NCBI GenBank assembly: GCA_964507325.1
Contig: CAZDQL010000049.1
Location: 1-47,577 of the forward strand
DNA: 47,577 nt
Reading direction: 5' to 3'
Source of the DNA: CAZDQL01 sp964507325
Lineage (GTDB): Bacteria; Planctomycetota; UBA1135; GCA-002686595
Position 1 is the stretch's first letter. Every line of letters begins with the position of its first letter. Below, piece by piece: positions 16,905 to 25,084 of the stretch. Below the pieces are notes generated by a model, which saw only the letters and a program-made list of their open reading frames with translations, did not search any database and was not told where the DNA came from. The translations under genes and the position numbers were made by a program.

Positions 16905-17864
16905 ATGGGCGACCCGAAGCGCTACGGCATCTCGATCTGCGACGACCTCGACCGGGACCCCGTCGGGCCGCGGGTCTTGGAGGCGCTCTTGCGCCGCGCC
17001 AACCCGGAGCCGACCGACCTCTGCGTGGACGGCCGGCCCGTGCTGCGCAGCGAGCGGTTGCACGGCGTCGAGTACCTCGTCGCGCGCACGACCGACGTCC
17101 TCAGCCACGACTACGAGCGCTACCTCCCCGAGCTGGCGGGCGTGCTCGAGGCCGTCTCCGCGATCGCCCTCGTCAACTGGCACGAGGGCGGGTCCGCGCC
17201 CGACCCCATCTTCTGCGTGCACACCACCGCGGAGGTCGCGGACGGTCTCTTCCCGCCCGCCGAACCCGCCTTCACCGGCGCGCTGCTGCGCTCGATCGAG
17301 GCCGCCCGGCGCGGTCGCGATCTGGAGCGCTTCCGGACGCTCACCGAAGGCAGTCACTGGTCGGGCACCCAGCACTCCTCGCCGGCGGGGCAGGTCATGG
17401 ACTGCCGGGTGCCGGTCATCGACGTCGAGATCGGCAGCACGCGGGGCGCCTGGAGCGATCCCGAGGCGGCGGACGTCCTGGCACAGGGCGTGCTCGACGT
17501 GGGAGCCTGGCTGCAACCGAGCCTGCCGGTCCTGCTGTTCGTGGGTGGAACCCACTTCGAGCGCAGCATGTCGGAAGCCGTGCTGGGCGAGCGACCCCCG
17601 TTCGACGTGGATCCAGCTCACATCCTCCCCAACCAGTGGGTCGCCCACGCGGGCTACGAGGGCTCGCAGGGAGTCGAGCGACTGGTGCGCTGCGCGCGCT
17701 CCGTCCGCGGCGGCGTGCACGCGTTCATCTTCCACGACAAGCTGCAGGGTCCGATCAAGGCCTCGGTCCGCGCCGCAGCGGAAGAGCTCGGCATCCCCTG
17801 CTACAACCACAAGCAGCTGCGCAAGGTCGGCTCGTCCGACCTGTTGGGGCACACGCACGACTGA
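16905..17864 (+). CDS. Divergent DTD2/GEK1-like D-aminoacyl-tRNA deacylase homologue
   Basis: 319-aa cytoplasmic protein that I match by eye to the archaeal/plant D-aminoacyl-tRNA deacylase DTD2 (GEK1). Shared landmarks in the same order: VDGRPVL (41-47), DYERYLPEL (69-77), VHTTAEV (105-111), the Ala/His-rich site GTQHSSP (154-160, against ATHHGPT in archaeal DTD2), VEIGS then W (174-183), VGGTHF (213-218, against GGGHYAP) and AHILP (238-242). Both active-site motifs have drifted while keeping a His each. A strong Shine-Dalgarno GAGGTG precedes ATG 16905, 11 bp after the FAD gene, so it ends the operon. It may remove D-amino acids from tRNA, or have been recruited to hydrolyse another ester or amide made by this pathway. 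Confidence 0.6.
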   Translation: MGDPKRYGISICDDLDRDPVGPRVLEALLRRANPEPTDLCVDGRPVLRSERLHGVEYLVARTTDVLSHDYERYLPELAGVLEAVSAIALVNWHEGGSAPDPIFCVHTTAEVADGLFPPAEPAFTGALLRSIEAARRGRDLERFRTLTEGSHWSGTQHSSPAGQVMDCRVPVIDVEIGSTRGAWSDPEAADVLAQGVLDVGAWLQPSLPVLLFVGGTHFERSMSEAVLGERPPFDVDPAHILPNQWVAHAGYEGSQGVERLVRCARSVRGGVHAFIFHDKLQGPIKASVRAAAEELGIPCYNHKQLRKVGSSDLLGHTHD

Positions 17865-17873
17865 TCCAGCACC

Positions 17874-19727
17874 CTAGCGCCGAGCGCCGGTGGTGCGCGT
17901 GTCCTGCAGCTCCACCTCCGCCAGCCCGACCAGGCGTGAGCCACCGCGCCCGGGAACCCGCCGGGGGATGCGCAGCTCCAGGGTGCGCACCTTCTCCCGC
18001 GACGGCAGCTCGAGGCGAGCCTTGCGCCGCTCGTCGGAGTGCATGCGCAGGCGGTGGGACTCGCCGTTGACGACCACTTCGACTTCGAGGGCACGCGCCC
18101 AGCGTCCGGGGTCGTGGGGCGTCCGGCGCGCGTGGCCCACCACCACCACGTCCGCCCCGACCGGCGAGGCGAGCTCGATCGTCAGGGTCGGACGGGGATC
18201 TTCCGCCTCGGCCATCCAGAAGGTCCCCTGGTCGGCATCGACCGCGAGTTCCGCCCCCGCGCCCCCCAACGACGAGGAGGCTCGAACCTGAGGCCCGGCG
18301 CGCGGCAGGAGGTTGCGCGCCGTGTCGCGCGCGTTCGCGAGCATCCACTCGGGGCAGGCGTTCTCGATCGTCACCGTCAGGGGCTCCGAGATGAGGATCT
18401 TGAGGGTGCCCCGTGTGGCCCGCGCTCCGAGTCCGGCCTGGGGTGGGCGCAGGAGGTGCACCTCGGCCTGGAGCTCGTGCTCTCCAGGCAGCTCGAAACG
18501 GTGCTGCACCTCGAAGCGCTCGTACCCCGCGGGACGCTCCTGGTCGCCCTCGACCCGCCCCGCCTCGACCCCGTCGATCAGCCACACCACGCGCGCCACC
18601 CGCGGTCCCTGCCCGCGCTCCCCAGGCCACTCCAGCTCGTCGCGGACGCGCGAGGAGAAGCCCTCCAGCCAGACCGACAGGGGCGCGTCCCCCGCCGCGG
18701 CGATGCGCACCGAAGCCACCTCCGACCTCTGGAAGTAGCGCCGGCTCACCTGGGCCGTGGGGCCGCCGGTCTTGGGCGCGGTAGCGCGGCGCAGGAAGAG
18801 CAGCGCGAAGCAGGTCTGGGGGTGCCCCCCGCCGAGGATCGGCCCCCAGTTCCCCTTGCGCGACTGCCCGCGCACCAGGTGGGCGGCTCCCTCGCGATAC
18901 CAGTCGTGGTCGCCGATGTGGGTCACCTCCGCCAGGGCCCCCACGCGCTCCAGGCCGTAGAGGTAGTAGCCCAGGTGGGCCGATCCGCGGCCCGGGTTCT
19001 CCTGCACGGTGAAGTTCTCCGCCAGCCAGACGAGGCCCCGCTCGAGGGCGCGCTCGGTCTTGGCGGAACGGGTCCGTCGCCCACCCGCGATTTGGCCGCG
19101 GCAGATCGCCAACACGCCGACCCCCGCCGCGGTCATCGAGCCGGTCGGCACGTCGAGGTCGGGGCGGTAGCCGAAGCCCCCGTCGGAGGTGTGGTAGCGC
19201 AGGGTGGCGCCGCTCAGCCGGTCCCAGGTTCTCAGCGGGATCTCGGCCCCGACCTTGGCGGCCGCCCACAGGCCGAGGGCGGCGTACTGGGTGTTCGAGA
19301 GATCCCCCACTCCCTGGGGGTACCCCCAGCCCCCGGAGTTCCTCCAATCGAGGAGTTGGGCCACCAGCTCCTCGATCCTGTCGGCGTGGGCCTCACCGTC
19401 GTGCTCCGCCAGGGCCATGATCAAGAGGGCCGTGTCGTAGGTCTGATCGGGCCACTCCCCCTCCAGGTGGGCGAGCGCGCGTTGGAGGGCGTGGTGCTCG
19501 GGATCGAGACCGGACTCGAGCAGGGTGTAGACGACCAGTGCGTCGAGGCCGATGCGCTCGCCTCTCTGACCGTACTTCCAGGACCCGTCGAACTCCTGCT
19601 GCGCGAGGAGCCAGGCGACCCCGCGATCGATGGCCTGGTTGACCGCGGTCGGGGAGACCTCCTGAGCGACGGCGGGAGCCAAGAGCAGGAGTGCCGCGAG
19701 GGGACGCAAAGGAACCGAGGTGCGCAT
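17874..19727 (-). CDS. Secreted squalene-cyclase-like repeat protein
   Basis: 617 aa with a cleavable signal peptide (LRPLAALLLLAPAVAQ). Residues about 25-290 hold prenyltransferase/squalene-oxidase alpha-alpha repeats (AIDRGVAWLLAQQEFDGSWKYG, GGWGYPQG, DGGFGYRPD, WGPILGGGHPQTCFALLFL). The rest has two beta-sandwich-like parts, the last (GADVVVVGHARRTPHDPGRWA) resembling a carbohydrate-binding discoidin-type fold. Such proteins are abundant in Planctomycetota and have no cyclase DxDD motif; their function is unknown, perhaps scaffolding or binding outside the cell. It is convergent with the DTD2-like gene, with 9 bp between them and no obvious terminator. Confidence 0.75.
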   Translation of the reverse strand: MRTSVPLRPLAALLLLAPAVAQEVSPTAVNQAIDRGVAWLLAQQEFDGSWKYGQRGERIGLDALVVYTLLESGLDPEHHALQRALAHLEGEWPDQTYDTALLIMALAEHDGEAHADRIEELVAQLLDWRNSGGWGYPQGVGDLSNTQYAALGLWAAAKVGAEIPLRTWDRLSGATLRYHTSDGGFGYRPDLDVPTGSMTAAGVGVLAICRGQIAGGRRTRSAKTERALERGLVWLAENFTVQENPGRGSAHLGYYLYGLERVGALAEVTHIGDHDWYREGAAHLVRGQSRKGNWGPILGGGHPQTCFALLFLRRATAPKTGGPTAQVSRRYFQRSEVASVRIAAAGDAPLSVWLEGFSSRVRDELEWPGERGQGPRVARVVWLIDGVEAGRVEGDQERPAGYERFEVQHRFELPGEHELQAEVHLLRPPQAGLGARATRGTLKILISEPLTVTIENACPEWMLANARDTARNLLPRAGPQVRASSSLGGAGAELAVDADQGTFWMAEAEDPRPTLTIELASPVGADVVVVGHARRTPHDPGRWARALEVEVVVNGESHRLRMHSDERRKARLELPSREKVRTLELRIPRRVPGRGGSRLVGLAEVELQDTRTTGARR

Positions 19728-19793
19728 CGAAGCCGTCTGGGGACCCTACCCGACCGCAGGGAACAGGTCACCCAGATCGGCGCGGGGCACGCG

Positions 19794-20408
19794 CTACCCG
19801 CGCTCCAGGGCCTCCGCCAGCTTGCGCAATCCCCTGCCGTGCAGCTTCTTGGTGGCCTCGATCGACCTGCCGATGCGCTCGGCGATCGACGCGTAGGTCT
19901 CGCCGTCGCGCATGCGCAGGATGAGCACCGTGCGCTGCTCCTCGGGGAAGTCTCGCAGCACGTGCATCAAGCGATCGACCTCCTCACGACCGATGACGAT
20001 GCGGCTCGGAGTGGGATCGGAAGCGGGGAGGGGGGGAGGGACCTCCTCCTCGGGCGTGTCTCCCTCCAAGGAACGCAGTTGGTGCGCGTCCCGTCTCGCG
20101 GCTCCGTGGTAGCGCCCCTTGGAGCGGATCTTGTTCCTGAGGCAGGTCTGGAGCCAGGCCTCGAAGGAGCCCGGCCCGCGGGGACGGAACCTCACCAGGT
20201 CGTCGAGGATGTCGGTCCAAGTCGACTGCACCAGGTCGACGCTCTCCATCAGGCGGTGGAGCGTCCGCCCGCGACCCTGGTGCGCCGTGGCGATCATCCC
20301 CGCCTCGTAGATCTGATAAAGGGCCGAGATCGCTTCGCGGTCCCCCTCGATCGCACGAGCGACCAGCTCCTCGGTCCGGCGTTCGAGCTCCTGCTCGTGG
20401 GCGTCCAT
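19794..20408 (-). CDS. ECF-type RNA polymerase sigma factor
   Basis: 204-aa extracytoplasmic-function sigma factor. Region sigma-2 spans roughly 15-95 (AISALYQIYEAGMIATAHQ, SVDLVQSTWTDILDDLVRF, FEAWLQTCLRNKIRSKGRYHGAARRD). A Pro-rich linker follows, then sigma-4 about 140-200 (LRDFPEEQRTVLILRMRDGETYASIAERIGRSIEATKKLHGRGLRKL). The group resembles planctomycete ECFs genetically linked to Ser/Thr kinases rather than to anti-sigma factors. It diverges from just such a kinase with an 81-bp gap, so the kinase may control it or share its promoter region. Confidence 0.85.
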   Translation of the reverse strand: MDAHEQELERRTEELVARAIEGDREAISALYQIYEAGMIATAHQGRGRTLHRLMESVDLVQSTWTDILDDLVRFRPRGPGSFEAWLQTCLRNKIRSKGRYHGAARRDAHQLRSLEGDTPEEEVPPPLPASDPTPSRIVIGREEVDRLMHVLRDFPEEQRTVLILRMRDGETYASIAERIGRSIEATKKLHGRGLRKLAEALERG

Positions 20409-20489
20409 GCTGGGGTGATTGCGGGAGTGGCGTCCACGGGATTGTACTCGCGACGCGGGGGGGCACGCTGACGACGTTCGTCATACCAT

Positions 20490-23312
20490 GTGATCGACGT
20501 GGACGATGCTGGCGACGCCCGGCGGCCCGAGGAGTCCTCGATGGCGGAATCGGACTGCGCGGAGGACCCCGAGGAGCTCCTGCGGAGGGACCCGGAGCTC
20601 GATAGCCGCTTGCGCAGCTTCTTCGCCGAGATCGATGACGTTCTCCCGGAGACCCCCGCGTCCTCCCCGGCCTCCGAGCGAGCGACCCTGGGCGACTTCC
20701 GCATCTTGCACGAGATCGGATCGGGGGGCATGGCCACCGTCTACGAGGCGGAGCAGCTCTCCCTGCGCCGACGCGTCGCCCTGAAGGTGCTCTCCCCCCA
20801 CCTGAGTTTCTCGGAGCGCAGCGTGAGCCGCTTCCAGCGGGAGGCCCAGGCCGGCGGCCGGCTCTCCCACCCGGGAATCGTCTCCACCTTCGCGGTGGGA
20901 GAGCAGTCGGGGGCGTACTTCATCGCCCAGGAGCTGGTCGTGGGAGGATGCACGCTGGCGGACCTCCTGAGGAAACGTCGCAGCGAGGGAGCACCCACCC
21001 AAGGTCACTTCCGCGCCATGGCGGCGCTGGTGGCGGAGGTGGCAGACGCCCTGGCCTACGCCCATGCCCACAACGTCATCCACCGCGACGTCAAGCCCTC
21101 CAACATCCTCTTGGGGCGCGAGGCCCGCCCCCTGGTGAGCGACTTCGGACTGGCGCGCGTCGACGACGCCCTGGCCCTCTCGCGCAGTGGCGAGTTCATC
21201 GGCACTCCCTACTACATGTCGCCGGAGCAGGCGCGGCGCAAGCGCTCGGAGGTCGACTCGCGCACCGATGTCTACTCCCTGGGAGCGACCCTGTACGAGA
21301 TCCTCACCCTGCGGGTTCCCTTCCCCGACGATTCCTCCGACGAGGTGACGCGCAAGATCCTCAACCTCGAGCCACGGGATCCGCAGAAGATCGACCCGCG
21401 CGTGCCTAAGGACCTGGCGGTGGTGTGTCTCAAGGCGATGGAGAAGGACAGCGGCCGCCGCTACCAGACGATGGTGGAGTTCGCCGACGACCTGCGGCGC
21501 TTCCACTCCGGTGAGGCGGTGCGGGCGCGGCCCGTCAGCCCCTGGCGACGGGCGGCGCGCTGGGTCGGCCGTCACAAGCTCCCGTCGGTGGCCGCCCTGG
21601 CCTCGCTGGTGGCGCTGGCGGCGTGGGGCGTCGTGGGGCTGCAGGTCGCGCGCCGGGAGCGCACCGAACTGCGCTCGGCCGTCGAGCGCTACCAGCACGT
21701 GCGCGACATCCTGGGTTCGACCGACTACCGCCTGAACCCCCATTTGGCCGACACCTGCGAGGTCTACGACGCGGGGGATCCCAGCGGTCACATCTTCCAC
21801 GCCTTGCACAACCTGCAGGGCCTGGCCTGGTCGCAGGCGGCGCAACGTCTCGAACGCTGCATCGAAGCCTGTCGAGCCCGCGGCGAGCGAGACCTGGAGC
21901 GAGACGCCCACTACCTCCTGGGATTGACCGCGATCGAGCTGGCGGGGGATTCCGACGGCGCCGAGGAAGCCTACTGGCGAGACCGAGCCGAGCGGGCGAT
22001 CGTGGCGAGCGGGGGTTTCGACCCGGTCTCGAGACGCGACCTGGTGTGGCGCAGGGTGGGGCCGGAGGGGGTAGCGCTCCTCGACGGCTCATCCAACATC
22101 CACGACCTGAAGCTCGACAGCGAGCACTACCTCGTCCCCCTCTACAACGGCATGGCCATTTGGGACCACCTCTACAAGGGTGGGGACTGGGAGGCCTTCG
22201 AGAAGGCGATCGAGCTCTTCGATGAGGTCCTGGCGGTGCGTCCCGACCACGGCATCCCCCTCACCTTGCAGGGCAGGACCCTGTACTTCTTCGCGCGCAC
22301 CTACGACGTCTTGCCGGTGTTGGACCGCGCCGAGGAGCTGCTGAGCCGGGCGATCGCGGATGCCGCTTGGGAGCAGCCCCATCACCTGGCTCACGCAACC
22401 CTGGGGCAGTTGTTGCTCTTGCGCGGCGACCCCGGCGCGGCGATCCCGATCTTGGAGCAAGGCTGCGCCCTGGTCGCGGAGAGCGACCGCTACGGTCACA
22501 ACCTCTACAAGGCGCTCGGTCAGGCGCACACGCGTCTGGGGCGGCCCGAGCTGGCCCGTCAGTGGATCGAGGAGGCCCTCGGGCAGACGCGCCGACTGGA
22601 TCCGGGCGTCAACGTGGCGATGGTGGACTTGCTCTTGCCCCTCGATCCCAACGCCGCGCTCCACTACGCCAAGACCGCCCGCGGTCCTGGGGAGCCGTGG
22701 GACGGTCCCCAAGCTCCCCGCTCGCGCATGGCATTGGGGATCCTGGCCTGCGCCCGGGTGCACGTGGAGCTGGGCGAGGTGTCGCTGGCGCTGGAGAACC
22801 TCGGCCTCCTGGAGGACCAGGGGATTCCCGACCCGCGCGCCTTCTCGCTCGCCTGCCAGCTGCTGGCAACCCTGCCCGAAGAGGAGCTGGGTGGGGAGTC
22901 GGAGGTGGCCTCGATGCGCTCTCTCGCCCGTCGCCTGGGCACCTACCTGGAGAACGTCAGCTACAGCCTGCGGGACCCGGGTTCCCCGATCTGCAGCAGC
23001 GGCCGGGGCGCCGCGCGGCTGGTCGAAGGTCGCTACGCGGAGGCGATCGCCGACCTGGAGCGCGCCCTCGAGGTGCGCGGAGCGTGGCCGGCAGAGCTCA
23101 GGAGGAACCACTGGTACGAGAGCGCCACCGACTCGTACCTGCTGGCGATCGCCCACGAGTTCGCGACCCCCGACGTCCCGGGGGATCAGGCGTCGCGAAC
23201 CGCGTTCGAGCGGGCGGAGGCTCTCCATCGCGAGCACGGCCCGCCGTCCGTTCTGCCTCGCTTGCACGAGCGCGTGCGGGCTCGCGCACGGGAAGTCCTG
23301 CAGGCGGACTGA
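20490..23312 (+). CDS. Membrane Ser/Thr protein kinase with TPR repeats
   Basis: 940-aa receptor-like kinase. The PknB-type kinase domain spans about 70-340: GSGGMATVYEA P-loop, K99 in VALKVL, catalytic HRDVKPSN (D200), DFG at 218-220, GTPYYMSPEQ. A single TM helix (364-386) separates it from a long helical region with TPR-like units (AIELFDEVLAVRPDHGIPLTLQGRTLYF, LLLRGDPGAAIPILEQGCALV, YAEAIADLERALEVRG). The start is GTG 20490; ATG 20541 is a conservative alternative that does not touch the kinase core. Probably senses envelope or interaction signals and phosphorylates the divergent ECF sigma factor or its own clients. Confidence 0.9.
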   Translation: MIDVDDAGDARRPEESSMAESDCAEDPEELLRRDPELDSRLRSFFAEIDDVLPETPASSPASERATLGDFRILHEIGSGGMATVYEAEQLSLRRRVALKVLSPHLSFSERSVSRFQREAQAGGRLSHPGIVSTFAVGEQSGAYFIAQELVVGGCTLADLLRKRRSEGAPTQGHFRAMAALVAEVADALAYAHAHNVIHRDVKPSNILLGREARPLVSDFGLARVDDALALSRSGEFIGTPYYMSPEQARRKRSEVDSRTDVYSLGATLYEILTLRVPFPDDSSDEVTRKILNLEPRDPQKIDPRVPKDLAVVCLKAMEKDSGRRYQTMVEFADDLRRFHSGEAVRARPVSPWRRAARWVGRHKLPSVAALASLVALAAWGVVGLQVARRERTELRSAVERYQHVRDILGSTDYRLNPHLADTCEVYDAGDPSGHIFHALHNLQGLAWSQAAQRLERCIEACRARGERDLERDAHYLLGLTAIELAGDSDGAEEAYWRDRAERAIVASGGFDPVSRRDLVWRRVGPEGVALLDGSSNIHDLKLDSEHYLVPLYNGMAIWDHLYKGGDWEAFEKAIELFDEVLAVRPDHGIPLTLQGRTLYFFARTYDVLPVLDRAEELLSRAIADAAWEQPHHLAHATLGQLLLLRGDPGAAIPILEQGCALVAESDRYGHNLYKALGQAHTRLGRPELARQWIEEALGQTRRLDPGVNVAMVDLLLPLDPNAALHYAKTARGPGEPWDGPQAPRSRMALGILACARVHVELGEVSLALENLGLLEDQGIPDPRAFSLACQLLATLPEEELGGESEVASMRSLARRLGTYLENVSYSLRDPGSPICSSGRGAARLVEGRYAEAIADLERALEVRGAWPAELRRNHWYESATDSYLLAIAHEFATPDVPGDQASRTAFERAEALHREHGPPSVLPRLHERVRARAREVLQAD

Positions 23313-23417
23313 GCGCGTCTCCGCGATCACGGAAAGGAGGCGTCCCGATCGGCTCGGGCTCGCACTCGATCGGGGTGATCACCTGCGTACCACCATCCCG
23401 TGCGAGTGAGGCGCACC

Positions 23418-25051
23418 ATGTCCCCGAGACTCCGCCGCTGCCGACCGTCTGCATCTTCCTTCCTCTGGTGCCCAGTCGGGCTCCTACTGGCCGCAGCGTC
23501 GCCGCCAGCCGTCCTCGCGCTGGACGGCCTGGTGGAGGAGACCCGCCTCTACGGAGACGGAGCCGATCGCTTCGGGGGCTCCGGCAAGCCGGTCTTCCAC
23601 AGCTGCGTAGCGGTCGAGGAGGACACGATCGCAGTCGGCGCCCCCTACGCCAGCGACATCGACGCTGAACGTGGGGCGGTGTACGTCTACGAGCGGGTCG
23701 GGGTCGACTGGGAGCTCCAGACCCGGGTCGACGGGATCCTGCCGGGCTCACACTTCGGCAGCTCCCTGGACCTCGACGGGGACGACTTGATCGTCGGCAC
23801 TCGCTGGAGCGGGAACGACTTCGCCCACGTCTTCACCCGCAGCGGGGGCACGTGGACCCGCCAGGCGAATCTGCCGGGGCGCAATTCGATCTCTACGACG
23901 TGGGGATCGACGGGGGACGGGCGGCCCTCGGCTCTTGCCACTCGCAGGCGAACGGAACGGGCGAGGTCCTGGTCTACGTCCGCACGGGGATGAGCTGGTC
24001 GCTGGAGCAGGCGCTGACGGCGAGCGACGCGACGCTGGGAGCCCAGTTCGGGGTCTCGGTGGCCCTCGCTGGAGAGCGTCTGGCAGTGGGAGCCTCCGGG
24101 TCGGGGTTCTACCCCGCTCCGGGCGCGGCCTACGTCTTCGAGCTCAGTGCCGGGACCTGGGTCGAGCAGCAGAAGCTCACGCATGGCGTGGACGCCTACG
24201 ACTTCTTCGGATGGTCGATCGACCTCGCAGGGGACACCCTCGTCGTGGGCCAACCCGGCTCGTGGTTCTTCCCCCCCTGGATCGGCTACGTCGGTTCGGT
24301 GCGCGTCTACACGCTGGACGCCGGGACCTGGACGGAGGGACCGATCGTGTGGGAATCCCAGCAGGCGGGCCACGGGGCTTTCGGACACTCGGTCGACCTG
24401 TGCGGCGACCTCCTGGCCGTGGGAGCGCCCGCCTGGATCTCACCCGTCATGCCGGCGGCGACCCACCTCTTCTCCCGGGAGGGGGGCGGCTGGATCGAAG
24501 AGCACTGTCTGGTCGACCCCGACCGGGGCAGTGGGCAGTTCCTCGGCTTCGGTGCTTCCGTGGCCTGCGAGGGGAGGCGCCTGACGATCGGCGACGGAAA
24601 CCGCAGTCAGGTCTTCGTGCACTTCCTCGGCGACGCCCTCGGCCAGCGCCTCTGCGATCCCGCCGAGACCAACTCCACTGGCCAGCCCGGTCGGTTGAAC
24701 GCCCACGGCAGCGACGAGGTCGCGGAGAACCACCTGCTCTTCGTCGCGGACCAGCTCCCGCCGCACGAGCTGGCCTTCCTGGCCACCGGCCCCGGACAGG
24801 GCGGCACCGTCGCCCTGGGCGGAGCGACCGGGATGGGGCTCTGCATCGCCGTCCCCTACCGCCTCTTCCACACAGTGACCGGCGTCACCGACGCGCAGGA
24901 CACCCTCACCTTCCCCGTCGACCTGAACGCCTTCCCCGGACCCTCCGGCCCCGAGCCGGTCCAGCCCGGCCAGACCTGGTGCCTCCAGAGCCTCTACCGC
25001 GACGGTCTGCGACTGCGAGTGACCGACGCGCTGCGGGTGCGCTTCCTGTGA
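23418..25051 (+). pseudogene. Secreted FG-GAP repeat protein with a one-base frameshift
   Basis: A signal peptide (SSFLWCPVGLLLAAASPPAVLA) and repeated FG-GAP/beta-propeller units (HFGSSLDLDGDDLIVGT, QFGVSVALAGERLAVGA, FFGWSIDLAGDTLVVGQ, AFGHSVDLCGDLLAVGA) mark an extracellular protein of about 544 aa. The last 120 residues form a beta-rich domain ending PGQTWCLQSLYRDG, of a kind I associate with marine Planctomycetota secreted proteins. The reading frame breaks at GGGG 23876-23879: upstream frame gives TRQANLPG, and the continuation AQFDLYDVGIDGGRAALG is in the -1 frame. One extra G would restore it. Real mutation, slippage-based phase switching, programmed -1 shift or assembly error are all possible. 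Confidence 0.8.
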
Positions 25052-25084
25052 GTGCGGAGCGGCCCCAACCCACCGTGGCGGAAC

